DNA of 64,000 nt, taken from NCBI GenBank assembly GCA_032433595.1, contig JASWJB010000006.1, positions 124,001-188,000 of the forward strand. Direction: 5' to 3'. A model generated the notes under the pieces. That model searched no databases. It was not told where the DNA came from and worked only from the letters and a program-made list of their open reading frames with translations. This document shows positions 12,403 through 27,624 of the stretch, one piece after another. How positions within the stretch are numbered: the first letter of the stretch is position 1; each line of letters opens with the position of its first letter. The stretch comes from Conoideocrella luteorostrata (Eukaryota; Ascomycota; Sordariomycetes; Hypocreales; Clavicipitaceae). The translations under genes were made by a program, and so were the position numbers.

Positions 12403-15400
12403 ATGACCTCCAATACTGCACAGCGAATGCCGTTCTTTCCAAAAGCGGATGCCGCCGTTCTGTCGCCAAGGTACGAAACCCCGCCAACTCGTCCGAAGAC
12501 CCTTTCGCCGATCTACGACGAAGTCAATGTCGATAGACCAATAGGATCCTGGCCCCCCGATGCAGAAAGCTGCTTTTATCCTCCGCCGGCCGAACCCTTT
12601 GCACCGGCATCGATCCCCGAGAAACCCAAATGTCTTACCGACGGCTACTTACGCGCCTTTCTGGCCGAGAACGAAAGGCTCAGATCGTCAATGCTGTGGT
12701 ACTACACCCGCGATATTGCCAATGAAACCGAGTTTCTAGCCGGCCTTCAGGAGAAGGCATACTTGGCTCAAGAATCCACCGACTGGGAATATGCTGTTAT
12801 TGGAATTCTTGACGTCAATTTCTACATCCGCCTAGCCTCGATCGGACTCCCTCTAGCTATCCTACCACGCGGCGAAACATTATGCGCCCACACGGTTACT
12901 CAAACCCCTGGCGTAAGTTACGCCTTCTTGCTACTTGTACCTCCTCAAGCCACTAAATTTTCTACGCCAGAGCATATTTCTCTTACCAGACTTGATGGAG
13001 GATTGGAGGTTTAGAGAGAGTCCATACGTCGAGTCTGGCGGGCTTCGCGCTTACGCCGGTGCACCGCTCCGCTTACAACACGAGTCTGGCGACTGCGTCA
13101 GCCTCGGATCGCTTTGTGTGGCTTCAGGGACGAGCCAGGAGCCCTTGACCAGATTACAACAGCAGACGCTCGCCCGCCTGGCTGACTGGGTTGTCTCGGA
13201 TATTATCCAGTGCGCCAGGGCAAGACGCCAGCGAGAACGGCGTCAAATGTCCGACTTCATATCCGCAGTGCAATTGGAAATGGGCACTGTTGTGTCCGAA
13301 GAGCCGGTCTTCCGGATTTTGAAGGCCACGTATGAGAACGCCGTTATCTCCCTGCAGTCGTCCAAAGCTGGACACATCAAGATTGAAGGACGTGACCCGT
13401 TACTCCTCAGTGATTTCGGAGGCGGGCTTTGGGAGGACACCGGATACATTGACGACTTCATTGCCAACACCAATCAACGAGACTTCCCATCAAACAAGGT
13501 AGTTCGTGTCATAACCGCGCCATGCGAAGTCATATCAGGACTCTCTTTACTCGTCGTGGCATCAAAAGACTTCCGACTTGTTTTTGATGACATTGATGCG
13601 TGGTTTATCCAGGCTTGCGCCAACATGCTCTCTCAGATATGGCATAAACGCCTTCTGGCGGAAGCCATGACAGCAAAAGAGAAATTTCTTCGGGGGATTT
13701 CTCACCAGCTCCGAACCCCGCTTCATGGCATCTTGGGCTCTGTGGAACTTCTGGCCGAAGAGTTAAAATTGCAAACCGGAGGCGGACATGCGACATCATC
13801 GCCGGACATGAGCTTGACGGTCAAACCTGCCGGATCTGCCATTTATCTCGATACTATTAAATCGGCAGGGCGAGATCTGATCTCCATTATTAATAGCATG
13901 ATTACTCTTGACAGATGGGTCGATATTGCAGTGACTGATCGAGACTGTGGCACGCACTCTCCCGACGAACTGGAAACGGAATTAGCAAGAGAAATACGAA
14001 AAACCACTTTAGGCGACACGAGATACAGAGCTTCCGTTTTCTTCAGTCATGACCTATCACCGGATTGCGCCAGTTTTCACATTGATCTTCGCCTACTCAA
14101 GGACAGTTTGCTTCCACTTATAATCAACGCCATTCAAAACACTCCTGAGGGAATTGTGGCTGTAACCGCATCTATACAATTGGACCGCAAGGAGCTTACC
14201 GTCGATGTTGAGGACACTGGTTGCGGCATTCATTTCAAAGACCAACAACGTATATTCTTGCCATACGAAAAAGTGACATCGCACACAGCCGGCGCTGGGC
14301 TTGGACTAACGTTAGCTCTCAAGTTTGCAACCTTACTTCAAGGGTCCGTAGAGTTAGTTTCGTCCGAAGTCGGCCGTGGTTCGCATTTCAGAGCTACGTA
14401 TCGGGAAGTTGAGTGCTCAAGTTCTCCGGGCTCGTCACAGCCGCAAGCTCAGACGCTCAAGAACATACCATCCAAGTTTCATGTCCTGACATCCGGCTCG
14501 AGTAGCCGATCATTGTGCAACTACTTTACCCGCTTTCTTCTCTGTCATGGCTTTCATTCTTCAGACAGCGTCCAAGGTTCCTTCATCATTTTTGATTACA
14601 CGCCCGATGTGGAACTGCAACGCTCGATTCTGTCGCAGATCCCAGCAGGGCACGCAGCTATATGTCTCGTCCCAGCTTCAGAGGCAGAATCATGCCTCGA
14701 CAATGTTCCCGACACTATATTTTACTTGAGCGGGCCGTTCTTGACGTCGACAATGAACTCGATACTGGAAGAAGTGGATAAACGACTGGGGAAAACAATA
14801 GCAACCGGCGCGCGCCTTCTTGAACCTGATGCGTCGGCACTTGCCCTCTTGAAAATAGACGTGGCAGACCCAAGCACAAATATAGAAGTCAGCCCACCTA
14901 CCCTTCTGCGAGAACATGCGGCACAGCCGGTGTCGAATTCCGAGACCGATCCCAGCTCGGCTTCACCAACAACAAACCACCAAGTCGATACTGAAGATTC
15001 CGAGAGACCAGTGACAATCAACCCAATCTTTGATGTTCTTACAATAACCAAGCCCACCGCACTGTTAGTTGATGACAACAGCGTCAACCTCCGCATCATG
15101 CAAATGTACTGCAAGAAGCGAGGCCTGTCTCATCACTGTGCTACGGACGGTGCGCGAGCTGTAGAAATATTTTCGCAGCAGCAGTCCTTAGTTGCCAACG
15201 GGAAAGGTGAAGGGATCCAATTGATCTTCATGGATCTTCAAATGCCAGTGTGCGATGGTATTGAAGCCACCCGGCAGATAAGAACACTGGAGAAACAGAA
15301 CGAATGGCCGGGGAGTATTTTGTTCATTGTGACGGGGCAAGATAGTTTGACGGACAGGAAGGCTGCGGAAGCTGTTGGCGCTAATGACTACTTTGTGAAG

Positions 15401-15466
15401 CCTGTCGCCCTTAAAATTTTGGATAGTGGCGTGAAACGATACTTCCCGTCCTTTGAGCTCAAGTAG
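12403..15466 (+). CDS. Hybrid histidine kinase (GAF-like sensor, HisKA, HATPase, receiver)
   Basis: Model join(12403..12912, 12971..15466), 1001 residues, with one 58-bp intron. Domains in order: a cytosolic GAF-like sensor region (about 75-270, including a segment on either side of the intron), the HisKA H-box FLRGISHQLRTPLHG with phospho-acceptor His415, the ATPase domain with N-box LIINAIQNTPEG, G1 box VEDTGCGIHF and G2 box GAGLGLTLA, a low-conservation linker, and a C-terminal receiver with TALLVDDNSVN and phospho-acceptor Asp925 in LIFMDLQMPVCDG plus the FVKPVA lysine. No transmembrane segment or signal peptide is visible, so it is a soluble sensor. Known role: phosphorelay His->Asp->Ypd1-type HPt->response regulator, upstream of stress MAP kinases. 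The ligand and the exact fungal HK group are not identifiable here. The ATG at 12403 is the first in the open frame. Confidence 0.88.
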
Positions 15467-16825
15467 AAGTCGACCATTTTTAGATGACGTCTAAGATCCA
15501 GGGTATACATGCGTCGGAGCCTAGGCTCCAGAGGCCTGGCAAGGATCTGTTGTGTTGTACAACAACGGGATCAACAGTCTCGGATTTTTTGCATATGTGG
15601 ACTGCCATTGATTGGCTCCAGATGTTTTATGTTCATGATAAGCGTTGCGATAATTATGTCTAGTGTGTTCGCAAAAGGGTCATGTTGCAAGGCGCTAGGA
15701 TATGTTGGGACTTTTGTACTCCTTGATGAACTAAATAACATGACTGTATGATCAAGCTCCAGCTATGACTGATATAAATGTGCGAGGAACAATCGATGAG
15801 CCAAGTGCACCAGCGCTGGTGGATGATGTCCACTCATTGCGCCCACTGGCGAAACTTTGACATGCAAAATTCGGGCGTCCTGCTCCCCTCCATCTACTTT
15901 CTACGGGCGACTAATTATAGCACCGGCTGAAACTTATTAAGAGGCTGTTCAATTGAACCCGCTAGCTGACCTGCGAGCGTCTTGTCTTCTACGACCCGAC
16001 CGCTCTCCTCCTTACTCTCGGGTACTTCTATCGGTTCCGGTGGAATGTCTCCGAGAACGCTGGCATGATGGATCGTGTTGCACTTGGAAATCGCGTCTCC
16101 ACCATTGCCGTTCCTTGTTGCCGTTCCTTGCTGGTACAGACGTAGAAGTCGCCGTTTATAAGGTTGGCTATGACGTCGCCGTCTTCATCCCACTTATGGC
16201 CTTCCGGGTTGTCCTTGTAACCAGCTTGTGGGCTCTTATTCTTTTCTACCTCAACCCCTTCCACCGTTACTGGTTTCGTCGACAACATGTCTGGTGTGGA
16301 CGTGGTTCGGTCATAGCACTGGCGGGCCGCGTAAACCCTGACAGCTCCGCTTAAAGGCGGCTGTCTACGCAGACAGAATGACTCGCTTGGTGTACTTAGG
16401 GTAGATGAGATCTCGCCATCCGTCATGTCAGTGTGATATTGGTGCCACCAAAAAAAACAAGGCTGACTTATCTATCTACCTTTATAACGGGCCAAAGAGA
16501 ATAAAAAATGCCATCCACATAAATTTGGTAATGAACGGGAGACAATTCGTAAGTGATGCGTAGTCGGTGTGATGTTCGGTGATAGTGGAACTGTGGTACT
16601 ACTCGGTCCGGAGCAGCTTTGATTATGCAGGGAACAACAAAGTATTCTGCGCATGTCTTGGGTAGATGCATACCGACAAGGTAGTGCGCCGGGTGATGAG
16701 GAATAAAAATGAATAACCAGGAGAAAACGACCAAAAAAGAAAAAGAGCAATACGCCGCCAACTGGACTAGTGGAACTTGGAGAGGTAGCTCGTCGAAACA
16801 ACGACAAAAAAATAAACTGGAGAAT
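15467..16825. other. Intergenic, overlapping ORFs only
   Basis: A plus frame (15953-16354) and a minus frame (16028-16426) overlap. The minus frame has a more protein-like composition around 16140-16280, but I see no domain, start context or splice sites. Treated as unassigned. Confidence 0.35.
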
Positions 16826-16897
16826 GGAGAAACGGGGAATTGAACCCCGGACCTTTCGCATGCAAAGCGAACGTGATAACCCCTACACTATTTCCCC
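16826..16897 (-). tRNA. tRNA-Ala (anticodon TGC)
   Basis: 72-nt minus-strand cloverleaf: acceptor GGGGAAA pairs with TTTCTCC (one G-T pair), the D-arm holds the A-box-like TAGTGTAGGGG, and the anticodon arm is TTCGC-TTTGCAT-GCGAA with anticodon TGC at 16862-16864. The T-arm CGGGG-TTCAATT-CCCCG contains the B-box GGTTCAATTCC. There is no intron. It reads GCA alanine codons. CCA is not encoded, as expected for a nuclear gene. Confidence 0.93.
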
Positions 16898-17781
16898 TGT
16901 TGTTATTATCACTTACATCTATTTCCAAATAAGAAGCAATGAGACCATTTCCTTCAAACAGTTGGTAGTGACAATTGCCTCGTTCATTTGAAGGTCGAGG
17001 TTCGTGTCAACAAGCTTGGCAGCTCGCCGAATATACGAATATAGCCCCATTTCTGACACCTATTCTTCATGCAATTGATTGCTCTCTTGCCGCTCAATAC
17101 AACAACGGAGTAGCCCGACAAGGACGGTGAATTCATCCGATAACCGCACCACTCCGGCCTTGCATCCGGCTGACAGGGGGTGCCGTGCGAAATCCGCTAC
17201 GAGCTACCATCCGTCTCGGCACAATTTCGCTTTTGTAAAGTCCTCACATCGATTATGCAGCAGAGCCGAGCTGGAACTCGCAAGACAATGCTCAAGAGGC
17301 ATTTGGACAGGATCGTTGCAATGAAAATGGCACGCTCTACGATTTTAATACGCACACATTGTCGCACGCTTGCTAGCCCTGCACTGTTTTACTGTTAATA
17401 TTTGCGCTTTCATTTTCACTCGATATGGTATTACTAGCTTCGGCTTTCTTCCATGGTCGAGATGCATGTTGAATCCTGCAGAAATTCGAGGTCGCAAAGC
17501 GCATGAAAGCAAAGTTGACACTGTTATGAATTTTTTACTTTGAACCTCGCAATTTGTTTTTCTCGTTCCCTGCTAAAGCTTCATTGTGTTTGCCCCATAT
17601 ATTCACTTTCATTGGGCTTGTGATCCTGAAGACCAAAATGTGTAGGATAACTGAGACTGAATGCTATTGTGTTTGCAAGGAGAATAGAGCGACAACATAG
17701 CAAGTATCTTTGATCAACAAAAGCATAGTGTGAACAGTCTTAGTGTAGTTCTTTTCAATTACGTACCAATTAATGTATTAT
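16898..17781. other. Intergenic, becomes AT-rich
   Basis: No gene recognised. From about 17400 base composition shifts to the AT-rich character that holds for most of the next 13 kb. Confidence 0.4.
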
Positions 17782-19279
<1,498 letters not shown>

Positions 19280-20392
19280 TATAGATAATTGAAAATAGTA
19301 ACTGTAGGTTGTCCAGAGTTATTGAAAAGCTATAAACTTTTAATAGCAAGCAGTTGAATTCTACTTATTTATAATATTTTACCTAATTGGTAAGATAACC
19401 CAGTACCTCATCTTGAGAAACTCACTAAAGTGAAGCGCTCAAGGTTGCCTTCATTGCTAGGATCAAATTTTCAATGCAACCTTAATCGTACGAGATCAGT
19501 AATACAATAGAATGCTTGCGCTCTTTGAGTGGATAAAAACAAAGGCTCTCGTGGTCTTGTTTTCATGACGGATTTTCTCGGCAAGATTTCGCCTTGCACG
19601 ACGAGACATCTTTGTTGTTAAGACGAAACAACTCTGCATAAAATAGTTATTATATCTACATGGCACCTCTCTAGCGAAATGAGCCATACGATGTAACTTT
19701 CATAGCAAGAGTTATGCACAATATTGCTTGCCAAACGTGGTTAGCATTTCGCATGGGGATTTATGGGGATTTATGGGGCTTCGTACGATACAATTTGGCG
19801 AAAGACGGACCTTAAAGCTAAGATAAACTGTTAGGACCTGGATTTGATGACTTATTCAAAAAGAGGATTTGACCGCCATTTACAACTGCTCTATGCCCCA
19901 AAGAGGCAAAGTTACTGTCGGAGAAAAATTATGAAGTTTAACATGTCACAAGAACAAAATTAACCATCAAAGGACGCATCTGGTATCATAAGAAGCAGTG
20001 GAACTAGACGATTAGGATATCAACGGCAACGTTAGAGTATGAGATTTTTCAACAGCATCCGAAGGAAGATTAAGTTGACATTGAAGGAATCAAAAAGCTA
20101 TTACGCTAACCTGACTGCCCTGTACATTTAGTGAATGACCAGGCACTTCATAATAGAAACACAACATCCCCTCTAACAAAACCCAGCTTTCCCTGCTCGC
20201 TGGAGCTGTTGTCTAGTTTTGAAAGTATAGATACCCCGCGCAATCACGACTGAATATTTTGCTCCACGTACGAAGACACAAATACTCCCAAATACTCCTT
20301 GTTACCGAGACCATCATCGAAAACAAGCAACCGGAAGGTTTGAGTGCGAGAGACATTATTGCTGGCTCGTTTAGTATCGTTATTAGTGGAGA
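19280..20392. other. AT-rich intergenic
   Basis: No gene seen. A small tandem array of about 9-10 bp units (GGGGATTTAT, nearly three copies) lies at about 19755-19779. Confidence 0.4.
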
Positions 20393-22785
20393 CTAAAATC
20401 CATGTATCCTTGTACCAGCGCTAGGTAACCAGAACCCCGGACGATCCTCGTTCCACCAACCGGCAAATTCCCAGACCCTGTCGGCTCCGATAGTCATCGA
20501 TCCTGAACTTTTGGGCTCTGGAGTAGAATATTTCATCAAATCCGAAATACGGGGTCGTTTCTCAGAGTTACGTAAGTGGGTCGAACTTTTTCCAATTTGA
20601 AGATAGTCTACAGCACTCTTCATGGCGGCCGGCAAACTAAGTGTGATTCATGCTTGGATAATGATATTTCGTGTTTTCTATGTAAGATTCTGCCACACGG
20701 ATCAAAAGTGATAGGCTACTTATTGTGCAGATTGGGATTGTAATACATGTGTAATTGTGTTATCGTTAAGGCCCAGACTATATCTCAGAAACTTTTTCGC
20801 ATTTATGGTTGCGTTGACCTGAGGCACTGCTGGATGCGTTATAAACTCTCTAAACTTCAAGTTATTATGGAATTCATAATAAAACGGCCATCCGCCATAG
20901 CCTGTATCCTTATAATCGTCGTATTCCATTCCAAATTTAAGCGTAAGAAGTGTTTGTAGCTCCCTGGCTCTTGTAACATCATCCTGATCCGAAAAAACGA
21001 GCTGAGAGGATATCTGGATTACTCTTCCTTAATACTCTAGACTGACCAATGGTTAAGGCAATGTTAAAGTGACTTGGCTTGTCGAGTGGTGTTTCTTGTA
21101 AGTGTGCTGCAATTTTCCGCAACTTGATAGTAACGTCATACTCATCCGTTAATAATGGTCCCGGAATTTCAGGATCTCCTATGTATATTTTTCTGTACTG
21201 GATAAACATTTCTCTAGATGTTAAGTTGCCAATCATTTCTTTGTTGAATTGCGCAGAAATGGAGCTTGTTGCGTTGTCGTTACCGATTCTAATAGTAGTC
21301 GGAAGGTCTAAAAAAACATGTCGCTGTCTGCGGATAATCTCACCAGGTAACCCTTTCGTCACCTCTCGGTTCGCTTGCAGTTGAGCGTCATGTATATCGG
21401 AGGCATTGAGGTTTACAACACTCTGTGTGATGGCTTATGTTACCCCTATTGCTTGAGCTCCTTCGGAGAGAACGGCGAGAGCTTCGATAGCAAGGGATGC
21501 GTTCAATTTATCGTGAAATCCTCCCTCCGCAAGCAATGGATGCGAATATATGTATGTATAGAAGTTGTCGTAAAGGAACTTATCCCAAATTCTGTCACGG
21601 GACTCTTGTACCTCCTCGTTGCTGGGCATGTCCGGTGGATAAAGATAGGTCATAATATATCGAGAGATATGTAGGATGATGCCGAATGGAAAACCCGGGG
21701 TTAGCAAGAACCCATCAGCGAGGAGACATAGAGCCGTATCATATGTGTGATAATTGTCTTTGCCCGCACGAGAGACTGCTTGGAAACCACAGCCGACGGC
21801 AGTAAATATTTCTGTTAAAGCTGCAAGCCGGTCCATGGTGGTTGTACTATGTATGACGGTCTCAATAAGTCCCTTAATCCATATAGTACCTCCAGCAGCC
21901 ACAGAAGCTTTCTTAAATGGCCTCCAGCTTTTACAAGTTTTTGATACAAATGACACTGGCTTATAATTGAGTTTTGGGCGCGCTTCTGAAAGCGACTTAA
22001 AACCATATCTCACCAAGAGTTGGTTTGTACTGAGCCGCAAGTTTCGAAAATTCTTTTTCTGATATTCGCTCAGCTAGTCCCGCAGCTTTTGCTTGTTCAA
22101 TAGTCACCGATCCCGTCTCTTCTCGAACTGCGATACTATGCGTTCCGCCGCTTTCGATATTTAAATTTAAGAAGCGGCTTTTGTTCGTCTGTTCTGGGAG
22201 TTGCGGCAGTTCATAAGCTTAGGAGCATGGTCACGATTTAGTAGTGCATTGAATTCAGTATTATGCCAAACGGATATAATTTGACCTTGTTCGTTGTACT
22301 CAGTCGCAGTGCGGATCAACTCCCGCCTAACTCCTCCAATGAATGTAATCTCCTGCTGATCAGGATGATGGGTCTCCCGCTGGCGCTCAAAGGTGGCGAG
22401 GACATCAGTGCCTCCGTGGGCAAAGACTTCATAGCGATCTAGTCTCTTAAAAACGTCTTGTGCTATTTATTCGTTGGCATCTTTGAGCCATGGAATGGCT
22501 GTTTCAACGAACAGAGCTGCACTGCGCGTGGTCTTGGTTAGTTGATATCGATTTTACTTTTTTGGTGAACGCTTGGAAAGTTTTCTACTTTGAACAGATA
22601 TTGTTAAGAAAGTTATTTCACGCTATCCAACAATAAAGCGTCTCAAGCTTTTATGTCGCTCTGAAAGCTCTTTGTTCTATTTAATCCTGGATAGGGTTAA
22701 TATTGAATTGCACTCACCGGTGATTTCATAAGCTCCGGCCCAAAGAGACTGTGGGGTTATATTTCTATGCATCTGGATCTAGAAC
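20393..22785 (-). pseudogene. Decayed toxin-like gene (resembles distal part of fungal heat-labile-enterotoxin-A-like proteins)
   Basis: Coding-like minus-strand sequence is spread over all frames. A distal block at 21435-22040 continues in the same frame into 20979-21362 after an in-frame TAA at 21435-21437. Another in-frame TAA lies at 22467-22469. Frameshifts are needed near 22150, near 22030 and at a T6 run around 20990. An upstream exon-like piece ending in a good donor (GTGAGT at about 22717) carries a TAG at 22779-22781. A last piece (20393-20635) may be a final exon or unrelated. The residue pattern reminds me of the C-terminal helical portion of large secreted enterotoxin-A-like proteins of insect-pathogenic fungi. 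This is recollection of family style, not a search. No ADP-ribosyltransferase domain is visible, so any enzymatic part is missing. The gene is non-functional as it stands. Confidence 0.5.
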
Positions 22786-23297
22786 CGAACCTGCTCAGGT
22801 TGGCAATGCCGTTGCAACAATTAATTGTCACGGTCAGTGTTCTGGCATGAGCCCACGATTACGTAGCTTGCGCGGTTAGCCCACTCCCTGAGCCGCTTTG
22901 TTTATCATGCCATGCTTCTCGCCGAGGCGTCACAAGCTGCAAACGGCAAATTCCTTTAGTTCAACGCACATTAAATAGAATTAAGCAAAGCAAATTGTAT
23001 TGCAGCACATACTTCCAAGTTATGGAACATCGTATGATCTACGAGAACTGAAAAAATGTAAGGTTTAGCTTAGAACCTATACTATCCATTGCCGATTTTT
23101 TCTTATAGATTTCCGAGTCATAAGAGTTTACGAGCCAAAAATTAATGTTGCTTATCTCGAGGATAAATAAGGCGCATACTCACTCAAAACTCAACCTGAA
23201 CTCTCCCGTTCCTCAGCAAGATAATACGGCCGTCTAACACGATAATTGTTCACCACAAAGAGCGTCTATCGCCACATCCTATCACTCATCCATTCAA
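22786..23297. other. Intergenic before second subtilisin-family gene
   Basis: AT-rich, no gene recognised. The final 120 bases are C/A- and CT-rich, as expected for a leader of the gene starting at 23298. Confidence 0.4.
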
Positions 23298-24800
<1,503 letters not shown>

Positions 24801-26243
24801 TGTCTTTTCTAATAAAGTTATACCAATAATGGATGTCAGCGTATATTTTACGAGCCAACTGGATGAAGTACAGACCTGGTAGTTCACCCAATATTTTAGC
24901 CAGAGACTGGCCTATTTATTAGCTCAATAGCAAGGCTCTTCAATTCAAATTGGCATGTAAACTTGGCCATTTCATTGCGCTACAGTAATAATCTCATTTC
25001 TCGTCGGTCGCTACACTCAAAGATGGGGACCGGGCCAGGGGGAGTACGAAATAGCATCCCGGGTGTTGTCATGGCAGGGAAGCGAAGGACCAACTGGGAG
25101 GCTGTGCTTACGCTCCTCGCGCTGAGGGAGCCATGCTATATTCAAGTATTCCTCCTGATGCAATTCATTCCTATCATCTATCCCCGCGTCTTTTGATGAA
25201 CTTACACTATCGGTCCGATGATTGCTTCTCGACTTTGGACATTAAAGCGCGGCGCCCCACGTATTCGAGAACCGGGGCTTATAATACCCCCGGTAAGTTG
25301 ACCTACTAAGCATCACACTGAGACTTCCTTGTGTGGAGTCTCAAATGGGGCAGGAGACCAAGATGTGCGTTTTCTGTTTCTTCCGGTCGAAGCAAAAGCT
25401 TATTGTGGCGCGTTAGGTAACATATCGGCCTGTTCCGCATTAAATAGAAAGTCACAACGCTCGGTTGCTTCTTTTGCACAGTGACCTTCAACATCTGCTT
25501 TCGAATGTGCTGAAATGAGCATCGAATTCCAAAAAAAAAAAAAAAAATGAGCTACAATAATCACGAGTATTGTTCCATTTCTTTACTTACTATGATCATG
25601 GTTTGGTTGCTGTACGAAATTATGTGCATTTGGTGCTATGTTAGATGACGAGACTACGGCCCGCCGCCCCTGTTAAAGTACTGCAACCTACCACAAGTCA
25701 ACCAAGTCGGCTGAGAAGCAGTTGCGGAAAATAATAACAGTTAGCATGTAGTTCGGTAGAGCAACGTCGCGGTGTCTAGGGTCTTAGTAGTAAGTTATAA
25801 CATCTTACTACCATGACTGCCTGTCCATATGCTAGAGTTGGTATGTGCTAACCTTGTCTGCCTTTACGGTAATATAAAACCACCGGTCATATATTAATGC
25901 GCTCTGCTCCTACAACCTATGATGTGATTTGAATCAGTGACTCAATCAATAGTGCCGCTAATAGGTTGATATGCCCACACATTGTGGTAATATCGGGGGG
26001 CTGGTATAACTGGCTATATTTCTTTTTAGTAATAATAAAAGTTAGCTACTATAGTAAGCTCGGACAAACAAATGAAAACCACTTGTATAAGGTAAAGTAA
26101 TTATAACTCTATTTTGTGTCTATGAGCGTAGGGGTATTAAGAGAAGTTTTAACCTAAATTAATTACTAGGAATTCTCTAGCTCTGATTTATTTCCTATGC
26201 TACAAAACAGCACTTTCATAATTTCGTCTCCTATAGGTTGTTA
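24801..26243. other. AT-rich intergenic with A17 run
   Basis: No gene recognised. A run of 17 A lies at 25531-25547. A less AT-rich island at about 25020-25140 has an open frame (24963-25196) without family resemblance. Confidence 0.4.
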
Positions 26244-27218
26244 ATGCTTATGAAGATGTATTTCCTGAATATTATCTTAATGCTTTCGGTCTTTAGCGAG
26301 GGATATAAATTCTCATCTTCTTTGGAGCTAAAACTGCAACGTGTTCAACTTAGAACGGCAATTCTCAATAAGCCCAGAAATGGTACCAAAATGATGCAAA
26401 TTACCCAAAAAAGACAGGCTCTTAAATTTGACTGTGCTAACTTCAGTGAAGATGCTCGTACTCTAGGCGTAAGAGGACTTTCCGATTTACGAAAGGTATA
26501 TAACAAATGCCTTAGACGTCGGCCACTCGTACCTTGTGTACCACCTCCAGGATCAGCCTCGGAATTGCCACACCGACCACTGCGAGTTGCTGTCCATACG
26601 CCATGTCAGATTATGGGCTCCCATGGTGAAATATTGACTTGTCCAGGACCGCCACCAGAGAGGTATGTTCAATCATCAAGAGATCGTGATCTGCCCTTAA
26701 GAGATCATGGTCAGCCCTCAAGGGATCATGGTCAGCCCTCAAGAGATCGTGGTCAGCCCTCAAGAGATCGTGATCAGCCCTCCAGAGACAGTGGTCAATC
26801 AACAGGACCTTCTTCAAGTAATGAAGATAAAACCCTGCTGCAACGCTGCAAAGATAAATGCATCGGCTGTGCATTAAACTGCATTGCAAGCTGTGTGGCT
26901 CGTTGTATAAAACTGCGGGAGCCAAAAGTCTATGAGCAGCCATCAAGAAATCGTGGCCAGTCGTCAAGAGACCGTATTCAAGCATCAAGAGGCGGCGGCA
27001 GGCCTTCAGGAGAACGTGATCGGTTAATGGCGCTTCCTTTTCCGCGGCCCGGAGGAGACGGTCAAACATCAAGAGACGCAAGTAGGCAACTTCAGAGAAC
27101 CGGTGTTCAGCCATCAAGAGATCGTTCACCAGACGAATATGACCAGAGCGTTCTACAGCGGTGCTTTCGAATATGTCGGATTTTAGGTGATTGTCTTTAC
27201 CGTTGCTTAGGCCAATAG
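26244..27218 (+). CDS. Secreted repeat protein with heptapeptide array and CX3C modules
   Basis: Uninterrupted frame of 324 residues from the ATG at 26244. Residues 1-20 are a strong signal peptide (MYFLNIILMLSVFSEG core). Residues 142-185 form a tandem array of about six heptads with consensus GQPSRDR/H, encoded by 21-nt units; looser copies recur at about 231-255 and 289-295. Two cysteine modules follow: QRCKDKCIGCALNCIASCVARC (about 200-221), spaced C-x3-C-x2-C-x3-C-x3-C-x3-C, and QRCFRICRILGDCLYRC at the C-terminus, spaced C-x3-C-x5-C-x3-C. Each starts with LLQRC or VLQRC, so they look like copies. Paired CX3C on helices is the pattern of alpha-hairpin disulfide folds. I do not recognise the protein; a secreted effector or wall protein is inferred from the signal peptide and neighbours. 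No Kex2 KR sites flank the repeats, which speaks against a RiPP precursor. Confidence 0.62.
   Translation: MLMKMYFLNIILMLSVFSEGYKFSSSLELKLQRVQLRTAILNKPRNGTKMMQITQKRQALKFDCANFSEDARTLGVRGLSDLRKVYNKCLRRRPLVPCVPPPGSASELPHRPLRVAVHTPCQIMGSHGEILTCPGPPPERYVQSSRDRDLPLRDHGQPSRDHGQPSRDRGQPSRDRDQPSRDSGQSTGPSSSNEDKTLLQRCKDKCIGCALNCIASCVARCIKLREPKVYEQPSRNRGQSSRDRIQASRGGGRPSGERDRLMALPFPRPGGDGQTSRDASRQLQRTGVQPSRDRSPDEYDQSVLQRCFRICRILGDCLYRCLGQ
26667..26798 (+). repeat. 21-nt tandem repeat coding heptads
   Basis: About six units of 21 nt, consensus near GGTCAGCCCTCAAGAGATCGT, in frame within the secreted repeat protein. Central units are nearly identical; edge units diverge, as expected from slippage or unequal crossover at the middle. 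Confidence 0.85.
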
Positions 27219-27624
27219 ACGCTAGGACTTTGTCCATCGTGGCCGACGGTTCGACATTAGCAAAAAAGTATAAATTTTGTATGCAGTGGATCACAATCGA
27301 GAATGACCACCCCTCATCCCTTAAGTGAGATACTACTTTTTTAATCCATGATATTTATCTCACTTGCTAAGCGTGACGCCGCAATTCAAATTGTGATGAG
27401 TTCCAAGATCGCATCTATATGATTTTCATTACACGGAGGCGGAAATGTTCCACTGTTATTCTCTTTCTTTGTGTCAGTCAAAACTATCAAGCCACTATAT
27501 ATTTGAGTCTTGAACAGTGGAAGTAAGCCATGACCATTCTTATCTCTTATCCCATGGGTCAGCATCTATGTTGAAATTTTAAAAAAAAACCTGTTAAATG
27601 TGCAGTTCTTAACTTTCTTTCAGA
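27219..27624. other. Intergenic, nothing recognised
   Basis: AT-rich spacer of about 400 bp with no supported feature. Confidence 0.4.

Noticed and set aside
15953..16426. Opposed plus and minus frames of about 133 codons.
   Set aside because: No family resemblance or splice signals; likely chance openness in GC-richer intergenic DNA.
19755..19779. GGGGATTTAT units as interstitial telomere repeats.
   Set aside because: The unit is not TTAGGG or a variant of it and has fewer than three copies.
26244..27218. Repeat protein as a ribosomal-peptide (Kex2-processed) precursor.
   Set aside because: Repeats are not flanked by KR/RR processing sites and no UstY/UstO-type enzyme gene is nearby.
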